From Thamnaconus septentrionalis (taxonomy: Eukaryota; Chordata; Actinopteri; Tetraodontiformes; Monacanthidae), in the NCBI GenBank assembly GCA_009823395.1, contig CM020509.1, forward strand, positions 10,028,501-10,092,500: a DNA stretch of 64,000 nt. Reading direction: 5' to 3'. A program made the translations under genes and the position numbers. Under the pieces are notes generated by a model. It ran no database searches, was not told where the DNA came from, and saw only the letters and a list, made by a program, of their open reading frames with translations. Shown here one piece after another: positions 39,043-49,531 of this stretch (the stretch's first letter is position 1; the number at the start of each line of letters is the position of its first letter).

Positions 39043-39489
39043 ACGGTTCTATCCACTCCTAAGTAAACACTCAAATAAGTGAGTGAGCCAGTTTCCTTTT
39101 CCAAATATTTAACAACAAAGACAAATTAAGGTGAATGCTAACCAAATTTTCTAACACTAATTTTGTCCACTCTAGGGGATGTGGTAACAATTTAAATAGG
39201 TGTTGATGAAAAAACATCACCCAATGACAAGAATTTTTCAAATAATATTTCTTGGCCCAAGTTTTAATAGATGTTTAAGAAATAAAAACTTTTGTATTGT
39301 GAAAATGTATATTTTCTTTGGGGATTTCATGTCTATTTTTTTTTTTTTTTTAAGTTGGTTGTCTGTCCTAAAACCTTTTGATTGTTGATCACACTCAGTG
39401 TGACCAAAAACCTTTACTTTGGTTCACACGAAAAAAAATATATAATTATAAAAATCACCTTTACATTTTAAATACAGAAGACAGAGTCG
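39043..39489. other. intergenic, nothing recognised
   Basis: AT-rich DNA with T and A homopolymers lies directly beyond the presumed sox3 cleavage site. No gene seen. Confidence 0.5.
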
Positions 39490-40303
39490 CATATCATTTT
39501 TCGTAAAAATTTATTCAGCATTTAAGAATAGAGGATGGTCTTAAAATATGTAGAACGTCAGTTTAAATAAACATTTTCGTTCAGGGTAATGAGTAAACAT
39601 GACACAGTCAGAACCATCACAGAAAATAACATTTTACAAAAAATGACCACTTTGTCCACGTGACAAAAACAAAAAGTGGGAAAATCACACGCTAAAAAAA
39701 AGAAGAGGGTGAGAGAAAAATCTTGACTATAAATAAAACTTGCGTTTGCGACCCGCACAGTCTTAACATTTCATTTAAACCTATAAGAAGGAGATGTGGG
39801 AACAGGGGGGCGGAAAAAAAAGACTACAAAAAATTTTGGACACAATAAAGACAAATGACATTCTACAAAATAAGTGTAAACATTTTTATGAGTCAACATC
39901 TTCCATCCAGCTTTTCTGAAATACACCAGCCTCTCTTAACGAGGCCACATGCCTTCTTTTCACAGAGAGAAAATATGGCATTAATTAAAATATAGAAGTC
40001 CGATCTCTTCTACGCGAGTTGATTGCTTTACTTGGTGATAGTAAAAAGCCTCTTTCTGCAGTCGGAGAGGGCGAAAAGAGACGCTCAGTGTCGGTTCCAT
40101 TCTTAAAATTCATTTAAAAACGAGGCAAGTGGGGGGACGGGGGGAGTTACTGAGTGGAACAAAAACTGATGACCGTCGTTTCTTAAGCAACCAAAGAGTT
40201 CAAGTATCCGAAGTACTTCTTTTTTTGAATATTTTCTCTTTTTTTTTGAAAAAAAAAAAGTTCTCTTTAGTCAAGTCTCTAAGTCTTCCCGCTGCGCGCC
40301 CCC
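39490..40303 (-). other. sox3: probable sox3 3' UTR with poly(A) signal
   Basis: AT-rich sequence without a convincing ORF follows the sox3 stop codon. The only canonical AATAAA I find on the minus strand in this stretch lies at 39510-39515 (TTTATT on the plus strand), about 790 nt past the stop. This would give a 3' UTR of about 0.8 kb, a normal length for this gene. The stretch includes A/T homopolymers at 40219-40227 and 40239-40260. The exact cleavage site cannot be read from sequence. Confidence 0.5.
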
Positions 40304-41215
40304 TCAGATGTGGGTGAGGGGAAGCGTGCCGTTGACGCCCGTCCCCGCGGTCTGATAGTGCGGGTGGACGCTGTGTAGCCGGCTGCTCTGCAGGCTTGAG
40401 TGATCCGCGCTGTCGCCGCCGGGCGGCAGATACATGCTTATCATATCCCTCAGGTCCCCCAAACACGCCCGCTGGGAGTGGGACGTGATGGCCGGCGGCG
40501 GCGAGCTCGGCTCGGTCTTGCACACGGACGCCATGGAGCCCAGTCCCATGGCGGCGGCGCTGGAGGTCTGCTGCGTGTACGCCGCCGGCGACATCGAGTA
40601 CGTGGACGCCGCGTTCATGTAGGTCTGCGCCGAGGACATCATCGGGTACTGCAGGCCCGCCATCTCGTACCGGTGCATCTGCTGGATCTGCGGGCTGTTC
40701 ATGCCGTGGTGCTGCGGGTAGGCCAGCTGGTCCTGCATGAGCGAGTACGCGCTGTTGGTCCAGCCGTTCATGTGCGCGTACTGGTCCATGCGCTGGCCCA
40801 CGGACACAGAGTTGTTGACGGCGTTGGCGCCCGGTGCGAGCAGCCCGCCGGGCAACGAGTACTTGTCTTTCTTGAGCAAGGTCTTGGTCTTCCGGCGGGG
40901 ACGGTACTTATAATCCGGGTGCTCCTTCATGTGCATGGCGCGCAGCCGCTTCGCCTCGTCGATGAACGGCCTCTTCTCTGCGTCGGTGAGAAGCTTCCAG
41001 TCGGCGCCGAGGCGCTTGCTGATCTCGGAGTTGTGCATCTTGGGATTCTCCTGTGCCATCTTGCGCCGCTGGCCCCGGGACCACACCATGAAGGCGTTCA
41101 TGGGTCGCTTGACCCGCTCCTGGTCGCTCAGGCTGCTGTTCTTGGCGCCCGGTGCCGAGCCCGTGTTGGACTGCGGCAGCGGCGTCTTGAGCTCAGTTTC
41201 CATCATGTTATACAT
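40304..41215 (-). CDS. sox3: SOX3, SoxB1 HMG-box transcription factor (intronless)
   Basis: This single-exon gene encodes a 303-aa nuclear DNA-binding protein that keeps neural and other progenitors undifferentiated by binding ATTGT-type sites. The HMG box runs from about residue 34 to 107 and includes the [16 protein letters not shown] stretch. The SoxB-specific basic tail [11 protein letters not shown] (110-119) follows. The C-terminal transactivation part contains [44 protein letters not shown] and the SOX3-type terminus NGTLPLTHI, where SOX2 ends in LSHM. The polyalanine tract of mammalian SOX3 is absent; only a short SSAAAMG remains, as in other fish. The start at 41215 begins MYNMMETE, the usual SoxB1 N-terminus. 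The reading frame stays open nine codons further upstream, but only to a GTG that follows an in-frame TGA. No other gene lies within 20 kb. Identity as sox3 rather than sox1 or sox2 is very secure. Confidence 0.97.
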   Translation of the reverse strand: MYNMMETELKTPLPQSNTGSAPGAKNSSLSDQERVKRPMNAFMVWSRGQRRKMAQENPKMHNSEISKRLGADWKLLTDAEKRPFIDEAKRLRAMHMKEHPDYKYRPRRKTKTLLKKDKYSLPGGLLAPGANAVNNSVSVGQRMDQYAHMNGWTNSAYSLMQDQLAYPQHHGMNSPQIQQMHRYEMAGLQYPMMSSAQTYMNAASTYSMSPAAYTQQTSSAAAMGLGSMASVCKTEPSSPPPAITSHSQRACLGDLRDMISMYLPPGGDSADHSSLQSSRLHSVHPHYQTAGTGVNGTLPLTHI

Positions 41216-41252
41216 TCGGGCGGCTTTCTGTTGAGTTTTCACTCAGGCACAT
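41208..41252 (-). other. upstream ORF overlapping the sox3 start codon
   Basis: The ATG at 41252-41250 opens a 14-codon reading frame ([14 protein letters not shown]). It closes at a TAA at 41210-41208, so it runs over the sox3 ATG at 41215 in another frame. Its start context is weak, with C at -3. The sox3 ATG also has C at -3. If the leader includes this ATG, ribosomes that use the upstream ORF cannot start sox3 normally, so it could lower translation. Translation of the ORF is not shown by sequence alone. Confidence 0.45.
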
Positions 41253-41430
41253 GAGAGAGAGATATGGAGGAAAAAAAAGTCGAGAGAGGTAGAACTACTG
41301 ACCAGAAGACGGAACAAAAGTTGTAGCCAAAGTGGCTGCAGGTGCTTTGGCGTCTCTCTGTCTGTCTGTCTGTCTGTCTCTCCGCTCGGAGCTGCTCTGT
41401 CCCCGTGCGCTCTCAAACACAAGTCTGTAA
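41216..41430 (-). other. sox3: probable sox3 5' leader
   Basis: This is the stretch between the sox3 start codon and the promoter motif cluster. It contains a (CTGT)n tetranucleotide run on the plus strand at 41357-41379 and a single upstream ATG at 41252. The transcription start is inferred only from a TATA-like TATTAA near 41453-41458 on the minus strand, which would place initiation about 25-30 bp downstream. The limits are approximate. Confidence 0.4.
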
Positions 41431-41449
41431 ACTCTCCAGCCGGGGCTCA

Positions 41450-41530
41450 TGTGTTAATAGGCCCGGTGGCCGGATCATGTGACCTAGATTGACAGCCTGA
41501 CAATGAGGCGTGGGCGGCCAATCAGCGCGC
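41450..41530 (-). promoter_or_regulatory. sox3: sox3 proximal promoter: CCAAT, GC box, PBX/MEIS site, E-box
   Basis: Several motifs stand close together about 240-310 bp upstream of the start codon. CCAAT lies at 41518-41522 and is an NF-Y-type site. A GC box TGGGCGG lies at 41511-41517. AGATTGACAG at 41486-41495 is one base from the PBX/MEIS composite TGATTGACAG. TCATGTGAC at 41475-41483 is an E-box of the USF/MiT type, and a TATA-like TATTAA lies near 41453. NF-Y, Sp1 and TALE (PBX/MEIS) factors are known regulators of the mammalian SOX3 promoter, so the arrangement fits. Function in this species is inferred. Confidence 0.6.
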
Positions 41531-43839
41531 CGCTCTCCGGAGCCAACTGGAGAGCAGCGGCGGTGTGTTTTGGTGGGAGAGGAGGGGGGGCGAGTTAAAG
41601 TTTTTACACACAGCAGCCCGAGGACCTTAAGTTGGATGTGTGTTTTTCCTTGTTTTGATTTTGTTTTGCTTGGAAATTTAAGAAAATCGCGAGGAAGTAA
41701 CACATTTTCAGATCGAGTTATTTATGAAATGATTAAATGTGCAGTATAATTGTTTCGTTGCGATTAAATAGAGTTATTTGCACCAGACATCGAGTTATAA
41801 CCAAACTACCGCGTTAAAATGATGTGATATCTGACATGGACAGCATGGATTGTTCCAATGGACATGCATAAATTAATTTGATAGTGAACTGATGATTTAA
41901 AAAAAACTATTTTTTCCCCTGCGTAAATTATGCAGAAAAATGTAAACACTTTCTTTAAAAAAAAAAAAAACATTTATCAATAAGTTGCGATAGAAATCCT
42001 GAAGTTTTTATGGGATTTTTTTTAGGTATCTTTGGAAATTATCTTAAAATTTGACTCCACAAAAACAGACTATATTGATTGAAATGTGAGTTGTGCGAAA
42101 ATCTCTCAACGTCAACGAGCTGTTGAGTCTGGGGCTTGTTTTTCATTTGTTGTTTGTCCTGAGCGAATTTTCAAGCCGAGAAGACTGACACGAGTTGTTT
42201 GCAACGCTCTTTACACAGCAACTTAATTGTGTGGAACGAACATTTAATTTTAACTACTATCAAACATGACCATCAATAGAAGATGACAAAACAGAAAACG
42301 CGGTAATTTGGCTCCGCAAATTAACCTGTTGGCCCAAATTAAACAGTAAGACCAATCAACCTCGTAAGCCCATCAGTGTTATCGCCACATTATCTGGAGA
42401 GCTGATCAGTTCCGACCAAGAGTGGTGCCGGTGAGTCTCTGCTCTCCTCCGGTTCCCGGGAGGCTGCGGGGACTCATGAGGGTGAAACTTTAATGCATCA
42501 ACGACCTCTTGTGGAGGCTGCGGGGAAACTTTCGGACCTTCCTTAAACTTCCAAGCCGGCGTTGCTCGCAGCTCTTCGCCTTGCTTTCTCTCCCCGCTGC
42601 GCTGAGGATTATTATTAAAATGATTAGATCTGCCCCCCTCCCTCCTCTCCACTATTTGCATGTGTCTGCTTACAAACGAGCGTCGACGCCGAACCCCTGA
42701 AACTGCACGGACGAGTCACACCTGCTAATGATGAGGAGCGAATGGCCCATCGAAAACAGCCATCAACACCTCACCTTCTCCACAGGGGCTCCGCGGGGTT
42801 CGCCTTGCCAAATGCGCATTTTTCTTTCTTTTTCCCTTTTTCTTTAAAAAAAAAATAAAATAAAATAAAAAAAACAAGTTAGGACGTTCCGTCCACTGGA
42901 GTTTTTGTTTTAATTTAGACATTATTCAAGTTTTAAGGAGCTCTTTCAAATGTAAGAATTGAAGGAAGCTCCACTTCAAAATGATCTGCCACTTTACGTG
43001 GCGCTTTTTCCGTATTTTCTAAATAAAATATTCTATCCTTTCAGAAGATGAGGCGACGAGAACCTTTTTTAAAGCAGTCATGTTGTAATGAAAAGGCGCA
43101 TTATTTGCAGGCACTAGTTTTGGTTCTTAATAAAGCTAAACGGCGAACAATACTGCAAAAAAAACACACTTCATCATCATTTAAAGTAGCTGCTTAAAGA
43201 CAAAAAAAATCTCAGAAATAAACAGGAAGCCAATTCACGCCGCATCGAACAAACATCGCTCTCTTGTATTTCATATTCGCGTTCAATGGGGCGTCAAAAA
43301 CTGCAGCCGGAGCACCCCAAAAAAAAAAAACTTCCAGTCCAATTAGGCTCCACGTATACTTTTTTTGTGGCAGCAGCGATTTGTTTATCGCGGCCAGATC
43401 TCAATACTTGATCCGCTTGTAATCTTCTTATGGAAATTGGCCGGTGACAAAGACAGAAAGAGGGTAGGAGAGAGACACAGAACGAGGAGAAAAAAGGAGG
43501 GTGAAAACACACCAGGAGAAACCCGGAGTCGGGTAATGAGCGCCTGTGTGCGGCTAATTTCCTCATTAGGGGGACGAGGAGACCACCGGCACTGTGGCTC
43601 AGAGGGCGCAACAAGCCCGCGGCTGTCGGGGCGCATGCACGCCTGCAGGACCTCACAGGAGAGGCGAGGAGAACCGAACCTGGGCCGGAGTCCTGATCAC
43701 AGGATACAACCTGCATCAACACCGCCGTGCATGTGCAATTTAACACCTAAAAAAATGAGTTTATTTCGTGGAAGCAAAGCGTTCAATTTAGACCAGTTTT
43801 TTTGCCTTTAAAAATTTTAGCATATAACATATTTTATTA
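41531..43839. other. sox3 upstream flank, no gene seen
   Basis: AT-rich DNA with A/T homopolymers and no coding exon. The stretch 42300-42470 (CAAATTAACC, CCAATCAACC) is unique and could hold a promoter-proximal element. Open frames on both strands are short and have no family match. Confidence 0.5.
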
Positions 43840-44340
43840 AATGAGGTAACGTGGATGCAATCGGACAGGTACTCCACAAGATAAGGATTTTTCTCGCTTG
43901 AATAAAAGCTCTAATTGTGGCCTCAGGGCCAAGATAATGAAATTATAATCTTGGTTACTTTTTTTTTTTTTTGCAAAGCGCTCCGTTGGGAGTTGCAATC
44001 CCATCATGTCGATTTACGGGCATAAAAGCGCATTAATCCCGTGTCTGCGCAGACAGTCCCCTGCCTGTCAACCGAGTCTTTCAAACGTGGGATAATTTCA
44101 ATTCAGCGGCGGACAAAAAAAGTGCGGCCAACTTCAATATTTTACGATGGGACACAGGCGCTGCATGTCTGCCATTCAGCTGCAAATACCTCGCCGATAA
44201 TGGCGCGTCATTTATTGCCTTTTATTGCCTTTTCTTATTGTTGCAACCTGCATTTTACAAGGGCTTTTTGTTGTTTGTTTCCCATTTTGACAGCTCCAAA
44301 TGGAATAAATGCATTTTTCCCCAAAACTATCTAAAAGTCG
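43840..44340. promoter_or_regulatory. candidate conserved noncoding block
   Basis: This is unique DNA without an ORF. It contains many AT-rich homeodomain-like words, such as AAGATAATGAAATTATAATC and CATAAAAGCGCATTAATC, and a doubled TTTATTGCC at about 44213-44230. It borders the octamer/SOX block and may be part of the same regulatory region. The call is by composition and motif look only. Confidence 0.25.
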
Positions 44341-44459
44341 CATCTCCGTCGAACAATAAACATTAATTCGACGCCTTCTGTTTTTTTTTTTTTTAAACCC
44401 CGCGACCTCCAGAATCAGTAACTTTTTTTTGTTTCAGCTCACTGACTGCGAACGAGGCC

Positions 44460-44769
44460 TTTGAGAGACAGTAATTAACAAAGAATGGCTTTTCAATTAC
44501 GGCCACAATAGAGACCGTCTCATTAAGATTTGCATGATTTTTTTTGGGACCAGGAATGCAAATGAAGATGCAATTTACGCACGGTCTGCCGTTCCCATTG
44601 TGTCGGCGTGAATGGCTGCGTCCTCCCAGTTCAGCGCAGGTAAAATAATATTCACGGGTCATTTGGAGGCATGAAAGTGCTGCTATTATCACCTCTTTAT
44701 TCAGGCAAAGCGGGGCCTGGATTTCATTGGTAATTTGACTTATATGACACCCCAACCCCCCAAACCCGC

Positions 44770-44770
<1 letters not shown>
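44460..44770. promoter_or_regulatory. candidate SOX/POU enhancer upstream of sox3
   Basis: This unique block lies about 3 kb upstream of the sox3 promoter. It holds two perfect octamers, ATTTGCAT at 44528-44535 and ATGCAAAT at 44556-44563. SOX-type sites accompany them: AACAAAGAATGG at 44477-44488, CACAATA at 44504-44510 and CCATTGTG at 44595-44602. TAATTA-like homeodomain cores lie nearby. SoxB1 genes are known to be controlled by SOX/POU pairs, so an autoregulatory neural or early-embryo enhancer is plausible. Conservation could not be tested. Confidence 0.45.

Positions 44771-44808
<38 letters not shown>
44771..44808. repeat. (AC)n microsatellite
   Basis: About 19 AC units form the right border of the octamer/SOX block. 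Confidence 0.95.
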
Positions 44809-44811
<3 letters not shown>

Positions 44812-46569
44812 TTATCATTGAAAATAAAACCCTTAAAATATCTTTAAAATGTTAAATATCTGCGTGTGAAGCTGCGCCACGGCTGAGTGAACAGCGTTGC
44901 CCTCTTGGGATCTCTTTTTGATTTGACTTTTAAAAGCCTTTAAAACACCACTCCCGTTTTCAAAGGACCCCCATGATTTGAAAAAATATATACACATACC
45001 AGGTATTTCTGCTGTATTGGGAGAAATGATCATACATCAGCAGTTTAGCCCTGGAGGATAATTTGGAAACTACATACAGTGTGTTGTGATTATATGCAAC
45101 AAGTATAACAAAAAACACAGATTAAGCCACTTAAATATCCAGTGCGTGAGATTTAGCAGTATCTAATGATGTGATGATGACAATTGTTCATCTTCATAAT
45201 AATCTTTCTTAAAGCTTCTCAGCTGTGAATTTACATTTAATAGATTTAAGAAACCATGCAAACAGATTAATTCACTGCAGATGCATGGCATCACATGATA
45301 GAACCAGTTTTTTATGAAATGATATGTTTCACATTAACAAATTAAACCAAACTTTTTTTTATTTATCCAACTAAAAACATAAACATATTTTTTGTTCTTT
45401 TCTCATTTCATTTTATTCCCATATATCAATTTAAATGGGCCTTTAAAAAAAACATACCACATGTACAGTGTTTATATATGTTTTTTTTTTAAAAATAGGT
45501 GTAAATTTGTGGAGAAGTGAGTTGAAAAACTTGTTCTTTAAAATCCCATTTGTTAGTGTGTGCATATGCTTTGCAAGAGACATGAAGAGAAAGAGAGAAG
45601 TCGCGGTGAAGAGGAGTGACCTCGTATACGAGATCATCAAAATTCGTGTGACTTTCTCAAAGTGTCACCACTTCCCCTGAATTGTCCCTCAACAGATCAG
45701 GCTCACGCGAGGCCCTTCGTCGTCAGAAGAGAGCACAGGAAAGGGGGAGAAAAAAGAGAGAATGAATGAATGAGAGAGTGAGCGAGTGAATGAATGAATG
45801 AATGGAGCAGGCAGACTGTTGAGCAGATGCTCCGACTCGACAGCCAGCCGTCGTCTCTCGGTTCCGCCGAGCCGCCGCCACGGTGAAGAAGCCGTCGCTC
45901 CAACCCTGGAGTCTGTAACGCTCTGAATCGACTGCAGCTGCACTTCTTCAGAAGAGCAGTTGCCAGGAAGTGACACGTCCGACACTCGAGGTCCCGTTCG
46001 CTGACCCCCGGCTCGCACAACCACACGCAGAAAAAAAGCTCCTCTAGCTGCCTGCGAAGAACGCTGCAAACTTCAGCCTCCCTCCTATGTTTTCCACCTC
46101 CTCCTCCTCCACCTCCACCTCGTCCTCCTCCCCCCACTGCAGGCCAAGCATGTCCTTCCTCATTATGTTCCTGTGTCTGCAAGGCCAAGGCTGCTGACAC
46201 GGACTCGGTGTAATCTCTTTAACCCGCCACTGTCGTGAGCAGACAAGGCGTGACCACCCAACACTCGGCTCCATCTCGCTCAGCCAAGGGGAATAGTTTC
46301 TCACTTCATCACCTCCTCTGCCGTCGCCGTTGCCGCTTATGCTTATCGTTTCTGGGGAGAGGAGAGAGGAGGAGGCGGAGGGGGTTGCATTTTCCAACAC
46401 GTCTGATTTGGAAGAGAAAAAAATGTCGTTGGCAGACGCGCACGGTGAGGTTAATCTTTCTTACAAAAGCGCTCAATGTGATCACGCGCCGCAATGCAAA
46501 GTTAATAATTCGTGTACTCGCTGACCCTTGGAGCGCTCGTAATTGGCACGAGCGGTACTTTTTTTTCGC
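44809..46569. other. intergenic, no gene seen
   Basis: AT-rich DNA, then a (GAAT)n-like stretch at 45762-45805 and a serine-codon-rich low-complexity region near 46090-46130. No exon could be supported. Confidence 0.5.
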
Positions 46570-46880
46570 TGTGGTTATTGACTAATGAAGCTAAAAGCCA
46601 ATGGAATTATATCACAGGGGAGGACATGTAACCATCATCCCTATTGCACCCCCCCCCCCCAACCAGGACCACGCAGCGTCATTTCTGAGACAAAGAAGCT
46701 TCACGTTTACGCCGCAGATTAGAGGAAACACTTGCATTAGAGCGTTTGCTATATGAGGCGTTAAATGAAAAAATAAAATACCAAATGGCTGTGTATTAAG
46801 GCCTCATATCCATCTCGGAGCTAATTTCAATTGGGCTGAAATTAGGCAGAAAATGTTTTAATAAATGTGGCTTTGCTTTT
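46570..46880. promoter_or_regulatory. candidate regulatory block with nested inverted repeats
   Basis: ATATGAGGC at 46751-46759 is the exact reverse complement of GCCTCATAT at 46801-46809. CTAATTTCA at 46821-46829 pairs with TGAAATTAG at 46837-46845 across 7 bp. The block is unique, non-coding and rich in CTAAT and ATTAG homeodomain half sites. It sits about 5.4 kb upstream of sox3. A (C)n run at 46650-46660 interrupts it. Confidence 0.35.
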
Positions 46881-47219
46881 CTGAGTCACTGGCTGGAGGG
46901 GGTGGGGGGGGGGCTGAGCCGTGCAGCGTGAAACACGACCCCCCCCCTTCCCCACCCAGCCGCCTCAACTTCCTGCTGCGGAGAGGCTCTCATCTGTGCA
47001 ATCTTCTCGTCCTCCTGCAGGGAAATGGTATGATGTCACACCTGCAGGTTTTTGAGGGTTTGTGCCACGGTGGGTTTTTTTTGTTTGGTTTTTTTCAAAA
47101 CGGAGACGTAGACGCAGCCTGAATTAGCACCAAACTCTGCGCACGCTCGACAAAGGACGAAAAATTCGGCCTTTGGATTTTTGCAGTTGGGAGTTTTGAC
47201 GTGTGTGTGTCAGCAGCAG

Positions 47220-48150
47220 GCAGATTCCAGCAGCACTGTGAATGGCATTATCAAGCACCTCTATATGATGATCGCTTTTAAAATGCCGTTGTTGCTCTAC
47301 TCGGCAATTACGCCGCTCATTATTTCACCCATGTATCTTTTGAATCATTGCCATGTTCAGTTTTTTTTCCTCCTTTAAACAAAAACAATAGAAACTTTCT
47401 CCATTTTTTTTTGTTTGGTGATGGTGGGGGTGGGGGGGTTAAAGTGCTGAATCGCCACTTTTTGCTTTGCGCCGTGCCCGAGCGAGCGCGGCCCTCTTTT
47501 GTTTTAGCCATAATTGAGATCCCACTAATCTAGCCCCTTTCTAAAAAATGAAACAGCCTCTTTTGTCGAGCCCTCATTAGCTTAAGATAATATTGTGAGG
47601 ATGCACAATTAATTTGCAGCACAACTTTAATTAATTAAATACACCCAATTTTGTAACATGATTAATGCCACCGAGTTGTTATCTGTATTCTCCCCCAAAA
47701 TGAATATGTAACAGCGATACAGCGGCGAGCATTAATTGGCTCTCTTTTTATTATTATTATTTAGTGTTTTGTTTTAAGGAACCCTAAAACAGACTTGGGT
47801 TAATTATAAGGGATAATTTATGAAAGCTTAAATAAGAAACAAACAAGTATAAATTGACATATAAATCACGAGCACCATTGTGCGCGCAATCTGCTGGCCA
47901 TTCGGGAGAGAATGAAAAATTATTGTTGCGTGCAAAAGCATTTGATAGAGCAGATAGCGGCCATAAATTTAGTCCCAGTCAAGGTCCCATTAAACGGGGG
48001 GGCATAATTCAATTAAGAGTTAGCCATCGCCCTCTAAATATATTAATTACCTTGAGCATGACGAGATGGGAGCGGGCGATTATTGCGTATTTCATTAGGG
48101 TGGGTCTTCGGGGAGAGGGGCGAATTACGGCAGGAGGCTGAGCGTGTTGA
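47220..48150. promoter_or_regulatory. candidate long conserved noncoding element, TAATTA-rich
   Basis: About 0.9 kb of unique DNA is dense in homeodomain cores: TTAATTAATTAAAT near 47627-47640, ATTAATTGG at 47731-47739 and TATTAATTAC at 48041-48050. SOX-type sites are also present, including TATTGTGAG near 47591 and ATTGTTG near 47922. Reading frames are short and the block is nearly free of simple repeats, unlike its surroundings. This pattern is typical of vertebrate developmental enhancers near SoxB genes. The 3' part (47850-48110) looks the most complex. Confidence 0.4.
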
Positions 48151-48718
48151 CAGCGTAATGGATGGCAAGCCCACGATGAATTTGGTCACCTTAGGCCGGG
48201 TCGAGCTGCGAGAGGTGAGACAGAGGACAGCGCAGGCAGGACCTCCCGCAGGTACGACGCTTCCCTTCACTTCCCGTAGTGACCGCGGCAGGGATGTCAG
48301 GAGGGCTCGGTAGGGGAGGAGGGCAGATCTGGAATTTATTTTTCACCTTGTTACATGTTCAATATTTCGGATGAAATGAGAAATATTTAGAATTCTGTGA
48401 TGCCGACTGTGTCAAATACATTCTTGACATTTCAGAAATTTTATAGATTTTGGTTAAAAATTGTATTATTAAAAGAAAATAAATGACAAGTAAGTTACTT
48501 TGAATGAACTCAATGAAGACACACTATGTTCTTTGTTTTGTGACGATAAATAAAAGCCAAAACACCAGAAAGCGTCTTTAAAAAAAGATTAGTATTTTTT
48601 TAAATGTTAAAATGAAAGAATTCAGTATATCTCAGTGTGGTGCATTAATAACGCTTCTCTTTTCTGTACGAACGTCAACATTTTACCAACACATCTAATT
48701 AGGAACTTTAACACGCGC

Positions 48719-48798
48719 ATGCACACACACACACACACGCACACACACACACACTCTTTCCCACACACACACACACTCACAGTCACACACTCACACAG
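48719..48798. repeat. interrupted (CA)n repeat
   Basis: CA runs broken by CTCTTTCC, CTCACAGT and similar short words. Confidence 0.85.
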
Positions 48799-49340
48799 AG
48801 AGAACAGAGCGCGGAGGAGTGTACCAGGCGACGCCTCATTGCCCCTGAGACTGATATGTCAATGAAACGTACAAGATGTTGCCGCTGCACTGGAGCGATT
48901 TCCAGCGCCGCCACTCCTCTCCCGGGCTGACAGCCGCACAAAGAGGCCGACCCGCTTCAATCCGGGAGCGAGGGTCTCGTCGACCCCCCTCACCCATCCA
49001 CCTCAACTTTCATCTCGCCGCACCTCGCCGTACGAGGCCAAAACGAAGGAAAAGTAGACTCGCGGTAAAGCGGCGAGCCGTGCGTAAAAGTCACACAGTC
49101 GTCCGAGAGGAGCAACACCTGACAGGCCTGCAGTGGTGCGTGGGTGGGTGTGGGGTGGAGGGTGGGGTGAGTGGGAGGGGGATTTAGAGAGGGGGCGCTT
49201 ATTGCCTGGTATGCGGCTAAAAGTCCATAATAGATTTGGAGATGCTGGAAGGAGGAGTTTTATTTTTGACACCATCAAAATAAGCAAATTGTGAGATGAT
49301 GATGCACAGACCAAAGCCTTTTCTGACCAGTCGATGACAA

Positions 49341-49370
49341 TCTGCACTGGTCTGCACTGGTCTGCACTGG
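49341..49370. repeat. three exact 10-bp direct repeats
   Basis: TCTGCACTGG is repeated three times without change. A diverged fourth copy (TACGACTGGA) follows. Confidence 0.8.
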
Positions 49371-49486
49371 TACGACTGGACCGGACGCTCCTGTGTACTG
49401 TACATCCATATTCATGAAGCGGGACAGTGAACACAAAACAGAGAGCTCCCTAAACGCACCCCTCCCCCACCCCACCAAACGCCTCC

Positions 49487-49531
49487 CACCTCCTCCTCCT
49501 CCTCCTCCTCCTCTCCTCCCACCTCCTCCTC
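49487..49531. repeat. (CTC)n low-complexity repeat
   Basis: CTC triplets with small breaks. They open long proline- or glutamate-rich frames that are not genes. Confidence 0.85.

Noticed and set aside
41216..41242. N-terminal extension of sox3 (MKTQQKAAR)
   Set aside because: The upstream codon is GTG, not ATG, and follows an in-frame TGA. The conserved SoxB1 start MYNMMET is at 41215.
40400..41254. 284-codon frame opposite sox3
   Set aside because: It is the antisense shadow of the GC-rich sox3 CDS. Its arginine/histidine/glycine-rich protein reflects codon bias, with no family resemblance.
44393..44818. 141-codon minus-strand frame across the octamer/SOX block
   Set aside because: It begins in the (CA)n run and crosses motif-rich non-coding DNA. 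No family signature or splice signals.
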